This document shows, piece after piece, positions 1-5,146 of a stretch of DNA of 9,299 nucleotides. Position 1 is the stretch's first letter. Every line of letters starts with the position of its first letter. A model generated the notes under the pieces. The model was not told the DNA's origin. It saw only the letters and a program-made list of their open reading frames with translations, and searched no databases. Both the position numbers and the translations under genes were made by a program. The stretch is from positions 1-9,299 of the forward strand of contig JAGVCI010000083.1 of NCBI GenBank assembly GCA_020059985.1, given 5' to 3'. Source of the DNA: Candidatus Peribacterales bacterium. GTDB lineage: Bacteria > Patescibacteriota > Gracilibacteria > Peribacterales > Peribacteraceae.

Positions 1-569
1 GCGACATAGCGGCCATCGGCGCTGATGGAGGGTGAGCTCGAGTTGTCGGATGGTCCTCCGCTCGCCTGGCTCCCGTCCGAGGCGACACTCACGCGCTCCG
101 TCGTATGGTTCGTGCGGTCGTAGACGAATACGTCGAGGAATCCATTCGTATCCCCATTCACTAGATTGGAAAGATACGAGGCAAAGACGACGAACTGCCC
201 GTCGCCGCTGATGGAGACTCCTTGTGCCTCTCCTGCAATGCGTTCCGTTATATCGGTCTGGCGATCGTGGACAAAGATTCCGGAAGTGCCGATGGGGCTT
301 CCCGGAACAAGATTAGAGGCACCGGAAATGAAGGCGACGAATCGGCCGTCTGCACTCACGGAAGGGGAAAACGAGCCCCCATTTCCTTGACCTCCGCCTG
401 AGGCGACACTGACGCGTATGGGGAAAGCATCCGCTGGGTCAGCCTGAGCATTCGGCACAAAAAATCCATGTACGGTAAACGCACCAATTAGAAAGGCAAA
501 CAATAAAATCTTTGCGATTCTTGCACTCGCTCTTTGAGAAAATCGGGCGGCGAGGGCGGGGATTTTCAT
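1..569 (-). CDS. Secreted TolB/WD40-like beta-propeller protein (N-terminal part, runs off the left edge)
   Basis: I read this gene by reverse-complementing the first 569 bases: an ATG at 569-567 opens a frame without stops to the window edge, giving 189 complete codons. Residues 1-20 are basic, about 21-38 are hydrophobic, and NAQA ends at residue 43, a good signal peptidase I site, so the protein is probably exported. After that come PD40/TolB-like repeat units with the hallmark [S][AG]DG[RQ][FY]V[AV]F at residues 72-80, 121-129 and 183 onward. They are joined by stretches such as GDTNG (139-143) and FVYDR (148-152), typical of beta-propeller blades in secreted proteins. The units are uneven (49 and 62 residues), because a VSVASDGSQ-like segment is present in the second but missing from the first. 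The C-terminal remainder is outside the window. The start is supported by the promoter directly upstream. The ligand or function is unknown. Confidence 0.85.
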   Translation of the reverse strand, partial: MKIPALAARFSQRASARIAKILLFAFLIGAFTVHGFFVPNAQADPADAFPIRVSVASGGGQGNGGSFSPSVSADGRFVAFISGASNLVPGSPIGTSGIFVHDRQTDITERIAGEAQGVSISGDGQFVVFASYLSNLVNGDTNGFLDVFVYDRTNHTTERVSVASDGSQASGGPSDNSSSPSISADGRYV

Positions 570-577
570 AGAAAGCG

Positions 578-606
578 ATTATACAATGAAGTTTACTTCA
601 GGACAA
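578..606 (-). promoter_or_regulatory. Sigma-70-type promoter for the propeller gene, leaderless configuration
   Basis: On the minus strand TTGTCC (606-601) is followed after exactly 17 bases by a consensus TATAAT (583-578). Eight bases then separate the -10 box from the ATG at 569, so transcription should begin at or within a base or two of the start codon. No Shine-Dalgarno sequence is possible in that space. The boxes are read directly; leaderless translation is inferred. Confidence 0.6.
587..600. repeat. Perfect palindrome TGAAGT-TT-ACTTCA inside the promoter spacer
   Basis: Two perfect 6-base arms separated by two bases fill most of the 17-base spacer between the -35 and -10 boxes of the minus-strand promoter. 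A dimeric repressor bound here would block RNA polymerase, so it is a candidate operator. No regulator gene for it is visible in the window. Confidence 0.4.
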
Positions 607-674
607 AACGCCCTAAAAAAGCTTTCGGCTTTTTCTCATCAGTGCCGGGTTCGACGCGAGGAGGAGATTCACCG

Positions 675-1178
675 ATGCTCATTCTGATTCTTAATAGAAT
701 GAATGGGGAGTACCATTGGAGGCATTCCTCCCCTTCTCTCATGGAACATATCATCGCAGTCGGCCAATACGTGCAAGGCCACGTCCTCGGTATCGTGTTT
801 GCCATCGTCGCATCCTACGTCATTGGATTTATCTGGCATGGCCCCCTCTTCGGGAAGCAGTGGATGGCACTCAACAATCTCAAACCACCGTCGAAAGACG
901 AGATGACATTTTCGATGATGCTCCCGGGCCTGAGCGCAAACTTCGTGATGGTATTCGTGCAATCTGCCGTTCTTGGTCGTGCGTTCCAGCTCGTCAGCCT
1001 CGCAAATATCGGTGAAGCGCTGATCATTGCTACGATCATCTGGTTGCCCTTTTCCGCCCTGCTTCTTGTGAATATCTATGCATGGGGCGGCAAACCAGTG
1101 AAGCTTATGGTGCTGGACTCAGCTCACGCCCTGGTCTCGATGTGGGCGATCGCTGCGGTACTGTACGTGACCCTCTAA
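675..1178 (+). CDS. DUF1761 family integral membrane protein
   Basis: This gene encodes a 167-residue, mostly hydrophobic protein. Four membrane segments are visible at about residues 37-58, 80-101, 112-137 and 144-166. The segment after the first helix, WHGPLFGKQWM (54-64), matches the DUF1761 pattern of an aromatic residue followed by PLFGK and W. Members are usually 130-150 residues long and their function is unknown. I chose the ATG at 675 because a perfect AGGAGG (659-664) lies 10 bases before it. The frame stays open further upstream to 534, but that extension is charged, unlike the family, and overlaps the promoter of the divergent gene. An ATG at 741 would give a family-typical 145 residues but lacks a properly spaced ribosome binding site. 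The neighbours (a divergent propeller gene and a convergent sigma factor) say little about its role. Confidence 0.8.
   Translation: MLILILNRMNGEYHWRHSSPSLMEHIIAVGQYVQGHVLGIVFAIVASYVIGFIWHGPLFGKQWMALNNLKPPSKDEMTFSMMLPGLSANFVMVFVQSAVLGRAFQLVSLANIGEALIIATIIWLPFSALLLVNIYAWGGKPVKLMVLDSAHALVSMWAIAAVLYVTL
718..731 (+). other. Small hairpin GGAGG-CATT-CCTCC near the alternative start
   Basis: A perfect 5-bp stem with a 4-base loop lies inside the coding frame, 9 bases before the alternative ATG at 741. It contains a GGAGG that would be hidden when the stem is folded. The GGAGG is 18 bases from that ATG, too far to be its normal ribosome binding site. It may be chance. Confidence 0.25.
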
Positions 1179-1211
1179 CCATCCTGTCCACCTAAAGCGA
1201 GCTGCAGATTC

Positions 1212-1703
1212 TTATTCTCTACTCAAAGTCTGCACACGCAAATGCTTGATCCCCCTGTAGATGCGGACCGAAATCGTGTTCGACGTCTCACCCGTCTTAC
1301 TCGCGATTTCCGCGGGTGAGAATCCTAGGATGAAGCGCTCGTGGAGTACCTGCTTATACGGATTTGGCATCTTCTTCAGGTGTTTCATCACTCTTTCGGA
1401 TTCCAGGCGATTGTACGTGTGATGCCAGGGATCAACGGTCGGCTCAAAACCCGTCTCCAGAAGTTGATCGAGCGAGGATTCCTTCTTCTTGCGCAGGTGA
1501 TCGATGAAGAGATTGTTGGCGATGTGGTACAGAAACGCTCGCACGTTCAGAACTTGTTTCTGTTGTTGCAGACAAAGCCAGTACCGAAGGAACGTCTCCT
1601 GTGTCAGATCATGTGCTACGTCCGGGTCACGGCATTTCCACAGGTAATAGCGGAAGATCGGCTCTCGGTAGAGGTCGTGATGAGAGGAGAAATCGCTCGT
1701 CAT
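1212..1703 (-). CDS. ECF-type RNA polymerase sigma factor (sigma-70 family)
   Basis: This protein has the two-domain layout of an ECF sigma factor. With the start at 1703 it is 163 residues long. Region 2 starts at LYREPIFRYY (11-20), includes the core-binding DLTQETFLR (32-40) and ends with the -10-recognising helix around IANNLFIDHLRKKK (61-74). After a linker, region 4 spans about 113-157, with a helix-turn-helix in GFSPAEIASKTGETSNTISVR that reads the -35 element. The frame stays open upstream, with ATGs at 1790 and 1835. I prefer the ATG at 1703 because region 2 normally begins within 10-20 residues of the N-terminus, and a GGAAGGA lies 12 bases upstream; the extra 29 or 44 residues match no sigma domain. 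No anti-sigma factor is adjacent, so how its activity is controlled is not visible. The targets are unknown. Confidence 0.9.
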   Translation of the reverse strand: MTSDFSSHHDLYREPIFRYYLWKCRDPDVAHDLTQETFLRYWLCLQQQKQVLNVRAFLYHIANNLFIDHLRKKKESSLDQLLETGFEPTVDPWHHTYNRLESERVMKHLKKMPNPYKQVLHERFILGFSPAEIASKTGETSNTISVRIYRGIKHLRVQTLSRE

Positions 1704-2086
1704 GAGCGAGCACCGTCCTTCCGCTGCCGCCGCGACCGCGGTGACGACGCTCAGGACGTTACTTTCTTCGGGCAAGGGGGAATGGTTCATTGGAGGACGT
1801 GAGGAGAGATGGATGAAAGGGGGAGAACGCTTCATGCACGAGCGACTGTCCGCCGGATCGCGGAGCGAAGAATTCCGACACTGGACGTCGGCGGAAACGT
1901 TTTGTGATGGATCGGGGGGAACCAGGATTGCAAGGCGCCGGAAAATCGTTGGGAAATTTGGAGGACCGGATCGGAATAGTGGTATGTACGCATATGTCTA
2001 TTGGGTGTGAAAGAACCTCGACAATAGATGCATAAAATTTTTATGCAAACGTGCACGAGTACATGAAGTCGACGCGAAGAAACGAT
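1704..2086. other. Intergenic stretch between the sigma factor and the transposase-like gene
   Basis: These 383 bases hold no convincing gene if the sigma factor starts at 1703. Longer sigma starts at 1790 or 1835 would use part of it. Short frames on both strands have no recognisable content. The one clear structure is the inverted repeat at 2029-2047. I could not identify a strong promoter for the sigma factor here. Confidence 0.5.
2029..2047. repeat. Inverted repeat TGCATAAA-ATT-TTTATGCA
   Basis: Perfect 8-base arms are separated by three bases. The repeat lies 40 bases beyond the stop codon of the transposase-like gene and upstream of the sigma factor gene, both on the minus strand. It is AT-rich and has no following T-run, so it looks more like a protein binding site than an intrinsic terminator. 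Its role is unknown. Confidence 0.5.
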
Positions 2087-2992
2087 CTATGTACCCCTTT
2101 GGACTTTTTTGGTCCGAGAAGCCTTTGGGGGAATCGCGGCTGAATGTGGCTCAGGTTTAAGGGACCAGCTCGTGAGGAAATCTGCTGGCATCAGTTCGAT
2201 GATTTTCTGGGCCTGCACGTCGGGTTGGAGAGAGCGATGGTTGTACTTCCACTCGAGCTCTTTTAAGTAGTACCCGGTGTTCCGTTTCCAGATGCCATGG
2301 TGGCTGCGGATGCGCTGCCGGATCCACGTCCATAATTGCTCCGCTCCGTCCGCGGCTTTTTCCTCCTTTGTGAAGCGATGGAATTTGCCGCAGCAAATGA
2401 ATCCCGCGTAGCCCTCGCGGCGCCCCGGGACTTCTTTCTGAGATCCAGATGTATGGAAGTGAAAGACGGCTTCATCATCTTTAAGCGGATCGATGTATAC
2501 CTCTCCCGTGTCCTTAAACTGCACCCCAAAGACAGGCGGCTTGCCTTTCTCGGACCCAGGACGCAGTTTGGTTTTGCACCATCTGCATCGTGATTTGTCT
2601 TGGAGTATGTGAATGTGTCCGCTGTGTTCAGAAAGAAGACCGATTTTTTCCTTGGGGAGATTTTTTTCGGTCAGGAGCCTGCGGAAGTGATCGTAGTACA
2701 CGGCGACGAGGCGGTAGCGATGGTGCGTGATCTGCGCCGCACGCTGTGCCGAGAAATCCAGGCAGAAGCCGAGGAGAATTTCCGCGCACTGTTGAAGCTT
2801 GGTTTCTTCCGTCACTTTGTTGATGCGGAATTTCTTACCGCAAACGGTGCATTTTCTGCGTCCGTCTCCGAGCGTATTGAGCTTCGTTCGCGTCTCGCGA
2901 GTCGGGCAAATTAAATGGCGAGAAGCGTCGCTCTTGGTTGGACGCACCTTTCGCTGGAGGTGCGGCAAGATGGATTCAACGTTTAGTATCAA
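2087..2992 (-). CDS. IS1595/ISXO2-type transposase-like protein, probably catalytically defective
   Basis: The 301-residue protein keeps the frame of an IS1595-family transposase. An N-terminal zinc ribbon is partly worn: C29 stands alone and only C48-x-x-C51 remains paired. A helix-turn-helix follows at about 78-107 (FSAQRAAQITHHRYRLVAVY). The ISXO2-like core has KPPVFGV (151-157), GAEQLWTWIRQRI (216-228), HHGI (231-234) and the family-defining YLKELEWKYNHR (242-253). In the DDE triad D132 and E218 can be aligned, but the middle aspartate that should precede REGYAG (192-197) is absent. An extra C136-x-x-C139 pair follows D132. No other frame supplies the missing residue, so a simple frameshift does not explain it. 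The only candidate start I see is a TTG at 2992-2990 without a ribosome binding site. I found no terminal inverted repeats. It is either an inactive remnant or a domesticated protein. Confidence 0.75.
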   Translation of the reverse strand: MILNVESILPHLQRKVRPTKSDASRHLICPTRETRTKLNTLGDGRRKCTVCGKKFRINKVTEETKLQQCAEILLGFCLDFSAQRAAQITHHRYRLVAVYYDHFRRLLTEKNLPKEKIGLLSEHSGHIHILQDKSRCRWCKTKLRPGSEKGKPPVFGVQFKDTGEVYIDPLKDDEAVFHFHTSGSQKEVPGRREGYAGFICCGKFHRFTKEEKAADGAEQLWTWIRQRIRSHHGIWKRNTGYYLKELEWKYNHRSLQPDVQAQKIIELMPADFLTSWSLKPEPHSAAIPPKASRTKKVQRGT

Positions 2993-3064
2993 TGTAGGAG
3001 TGGAGAAGAGACCATTTGGACCTTCAGCGTAGTCCCTTTTAACGAGAAAGGATGTGTATTACAG

Positions 3065-3080
3065 ATTTTGTCGACAAGAT
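3065..3080. repeat. 16-base near-perfect palindrome ATTTTGTCGACAAGAT
   Basis: The central 10 bases TTGTCGACAA are perfectly self-complementary, and the full 16 bases have one mismatched pair. It lies upstream of the exporter operon and also upstream of the divergent transposase-like gene. Its size and symmetry suit a dimeric repressor, but no regulator gene is nearby. Confidence 0.35.
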
Positions 3081-3219
3081 ATTAATTTTGTTGTTTTTTA
3101 ATTATATGTGATAAATGTTTGACTTTTCGATTCCCCTATCGACGGAACGGAAAAGGACGAAATCTTCAGAAGACTCTGTATGGCCGCACGAAAGGGACGC
3201 CGAAATTGTTCCTCCTGTA

Positions 3220-3247
3220 TTGAATTCCAAGTTCAGCCCGTTACACT
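3220..3247 (+). promoter_or_regulatory. Candidate promoter for the drrAB-like operon, leaderless configuration
   Basis: TTGAAT (3220-3225) and TACACT (3242-3247) are spaced by 16 bases, each matching four of six consensus positions. Eight bases then lead to the ATG at 3256, the same -10 to ATG distance as for the propeller gene. No Shine-Dalgarno sequence precedes this ATG. The boxes are weak, so confidence is modest. Confidence 0.35.
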
Positions 3248-3255
3248 ATCCGCTC

Positions 3256-4215
3256 ATGTCCGAGACCTCCGCCGTCGTCGTTCGAAACCTCACTAAGGCC
3301 TTCAAGAAGGTCCAAGTGCTCGAAGGGGTGAGCTTTTCGATTCCTTGTGGATCGATGCTCGCGCTCCTTGGCCCAAACGGCGCTGGGAAGACTACGACTG
3401 TCCGCATCCTTTCGACCCTTCTTCGCCCCGATGGCGGAGAGGTCCTGATCAACGGGTTCGATGTCCAGAAGCAATCCGATGAGGTTCGCGCGGTCATCGG
3501 CCTCACGGGACAGTATGCTGCGATCGACGAGTACCTCACCGGCCGTGAGAACTTGGAGATGATGGGTCGGCTGTATCACCTCAGCAAAGAAGATAGTAAG
3601 CGCCGGGCGACTGAGCTCCTCGAACAATTCGACCTCACCGAAGCCTCCACCCGCGCGGCGAAGACGTATTCCGGCGGTATGCGACGTCGCTTGGATCTTG
3701 CAGCGAGCCTCGTGGCAGCGCCTCCGATCCTGTTCCTGGATGAGCCCACGACCGGCCTCGATCCCAGGAGTCGGCTCGCGATGTGGGAGGTGATCAAGCA
3801 GTTAAAGAAGGACGGCGCCACGATCCTCCTCACGACCCAGTATCTGGAGGAGGCGGATAAGCTTGCCGATAGCATCGCCGTGATCGATCACGGAAAGGTG
3901 ATTGCCGAAGGAACTGCGGATGAGCTCAAAGCCAGGGTGGGGAAAGAGCGCTTGGAATTGGTTCTCGAGCGCGAAGGGGATTTGGAGAAGGCGCAGAAGA
4001 CCGTACGAGAAGGATCGTCGATCGATAAGGAAGAGCGCCGGATCAGCATCCCCATCGAAGGAGTCTCCGAGGTGAAGGATGTGCTGGACCGTCTGCAGCA
4101 GGCGAGCATTTCGATCGAAAGTCTCTCGCTCCATAAGCCGACCCTCGATGATGTCTTCCTCAAGTTGACCGGTCGTCAGGCTGAAGCCAAGCAATCCGAA
4201 ACCGTTCCCGCGTAA
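3256..4215 (+). CDS. drrA: DrrA-family ABC transporter ATP-binding protein
   Basis: This is the 319-residue ATPase subunit of an ABC-2 type exporter. It hydrolyses ATP at the inner membrane face to drive the permease encoded next. The nucleotide-binding domain is complete: Walker A GPNGAGKTT (39-47), Q-loop Q86 in LTGQYAAIDE, signature YSGGMRRRLDLA (138-149), Walker B ILFLDEP with catalytic E163, and D-loop GLDP (167-170). The switch position reads TTQYLEEAD with Q195 instead of the usual histidine, a known trait of DrrA proteins. A DUF4162-like C-terminal domain ends in PTLDDVFLKLTGR (295-307). The start at 3256 was chosen because the core domain begins immediately after it. The symbol marks family membership; the substrate is unknown (drugs or lipids for relatives). 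The resemblance to actinobacterial DrrA is strong enough to suggest transfer, which is an inference. Confidence 0.92.
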   Translation: MSETSAVVVRNLTKAFKKVQVLEGVSFSIPCGSMLALLGPNGAGKTTTVRILSTLLRPDGGEVLINGFDVQKQSDEVRAVIGLTGQYAAIDEYLTGRENLEMMGRLYHLSKEDSKRRATELLEQFDLTEASTRAAKTYSGGMRRRLDLAASLVAAPPILFLDEPTTGLDPRSRLAMWEVIKQLKKDGATILLTTQYLEEADKLADSIAVIDHGKVIAEGTADELKARVGKERLELVLEREGDLEKAQKTVREGSSIDKEERRISIPIEGVSEVKDVLDRLQQASISIESLSLHKPTLDDVFLKLTGRQAEAKQSETVPA

Positions 4216-4218
4216 CCC

Positions 4219-5004
4219 ATGCAGATCGCCTCCCACTCCGCCGCCTTTTGGTTCCTCAGCGACTGCTGGGTGCTGATTATCCGTAGCTTCAAGCATATCT
4301 TCAAGAATATCGACCAGCTGCTAGGTCTCGTGCTACAGCCCCTCATGTTCATGCTGCTCTTCCGGTATGTCTTCGGAGGTGCGATCGATACGGGGCCGGT
4401 GAGTTACGTAAACTACCTCATGGCCGGCATCATCGTGCAGACGGCCGCATTCGGTGCGACAACGACCTCGATGAACGTGGCACTCGACTTAAAGCGCGGC
4501 ATCGTCGATCGCTTTAGGTCGCTGCCCATGGCCGATTCCACTGTGCTCATCGGGCACGTAGTCGCGGACTTGGTCCGTAACCTCATCTCGACGGTCGTGA
4601 TGATTCTCGTCGGTTTGCTCGTGGGCTTCCGCCCCGATGCGACGATCCAAGAGTGGTTACTCGCAACGGCTCTCCTCATGACCTTCACGTTTGCGGTCTC
4701 GTGGCTCTCTGCGATTCTTGGTCTTCTCGTGAAGACCGTCGAAGCCGTGATGTGGATCAGCTTCATGGTCATCTTCCCACTGACGTTTGCCAGCAGCGCC
4801 TTCGTGCCGACCGCCAGCATGCCGTGGGTCCTTCGCATGTTCGCCGAGAACCAACCCGTGACCCACACCATCGAGGCACTTCGCGGCTACACAGTTGGCA
4901 CTCCGGTCGGAGATAGCGGGTGGATTGCGTTCGTGTGGTGGGGGGTGATCATCGTGCTTTCAATTCCTTTCTGCGGTTGGCTCTTCCGTCGGTACTCGGC
5001 GTGA
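4219..5004 (+). CDS. drrB: DrrB-family ABC-2 type transporter permease
   Basis: This is the 261-residue membrane subunit that pairs with the preceding ATPase. Its ATG lies three bases after the upstream stop codon, so the two genes are almost certainly cotranscribed and probably translationally coupled; no ribosome binding site is seen in the gap. Six membrane segments are visible at about residues 33-53, 62-83, 112-137, 146-170, 174-196 and 236-256. After the second lies the cytoplasmic coupling segment GIVDRFRSLPMADSTVLIG (94-112), the ABC-2 signature of the DrrB branch. The region SSAFVPTASMPWVLRMFAENQPVTHTIEALRG before the last helix is split here as SSAFVPTASMPW (192-203) and NQPVTHTIEALRG (211-223); it is also typical. 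The length is normal for the family and nothing is missing. The substrate cannot be told from the sequence. Confidence 0.92.
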   Translation: MQIASHSAAFWFLSDCWVLIIRSFKHIFKNIDQLLGLVLQPLMFMLLFRYVFGGAIDTGPVSYVNYLMAGIIVQTAAFGATTTSMNVALDLKRGIVDRFRSLPMADSTVLIGHVVADLVRNLISTVVMILVGLLVGFRPDATIQEWLLATALLMTFTFAVSWLSAILGLLVKTVEAVMWISFMVIFPLTFASSAFVPTASMPWVLRMFAENQPVTHTIEALRGYTVGTPVGDSGWIAFVWWGVIIVLSIPFCGWLFRRYSA

Positions 5005-5036
5005 GAAGGGGAGCCCTTTGGTAAGCCATAAAATTT

Positions 5037-5091
5037 GAGTACGTAATTTGATCAATAAATAACGAAAAAATAGAGTACAAAATTTGATCAA
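5037..5091. repeat. Two 19-base direct repeats GAGTAC-NN-AATTTGATCAA
   Basis: Copies at 5037-5055 and 5073-5091 agree at 17 of 19 positions, differing only in the two bases after GAGTAC (GT against AA), and start 36 bases apart. Each ends in the 8-base palindrome TTGATCAA. A related fragment, AAAATTTGAGTAC, overlaps the left end of the first copy. The repeats sit in an AT-rich gap between two convergent genes, where a promoter operator would not be expected. They could be protein binding sites or the footprint of a past insertion. Confidence 0.6.
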
Positions 5092-5146
5092 CTTAGGCGT
5101 GTCATGGTGAGCTCGACGAACCATGCACGCCGGTTATCGCCCTTCA

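Larger units (their letters stand above)
2993..3255. other. AT-rich intergenic region upstream of the exporter operon
   Basis: Roughly 3050-3120 is markedly AT-rich and contains a near-palindrome. The ABC ATPase frame is open back to an ATG at 3115, but those 47 extra codons use rarer triplets (AGG, CTA, TTA) and match no ABC domain. I therefore treat 3115-3255 as non-coding leader. Confidence 0.45.

Noticed and set aside
616..634. Stem-loop AAAAAGC-TTTCG-GCTTTTT resembling an intrinsic terminator
   Set aside because: The 7-bp stem has only two G-C pairs, and no gene ends nearby on either strand; it lies between two divergent genes.
1341..1802. 153-codon open frame on the plus strand
   Set aside because: It lies inside and antisense to the sigma factor gene, whose protein has clear family motifs; this frame has none.
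2029..3080. Complete insertion sequence with terminal repeats around the transposase-like gene
   Set aside because: I compared the flanks by eye and found no matching inverted ends or target duplication. The TGCATAAA repeat is a local palindrome on one side only, and GTCGAC on both flanks is too short.
3115..3255. N-terminal extension of the ABC ATPase from the ATG at 3115
   Set aside because: The 47 extra residues match no ABC domain and use different codons, while the conserved core starts right after the ATG at 3256.
5103..5125. Inverted repeat CATGGT...ACCATG as a terminator between the convergent genes
   Set aside because: The arms are only 6 bases with an 11-base loop and no T-run follows.
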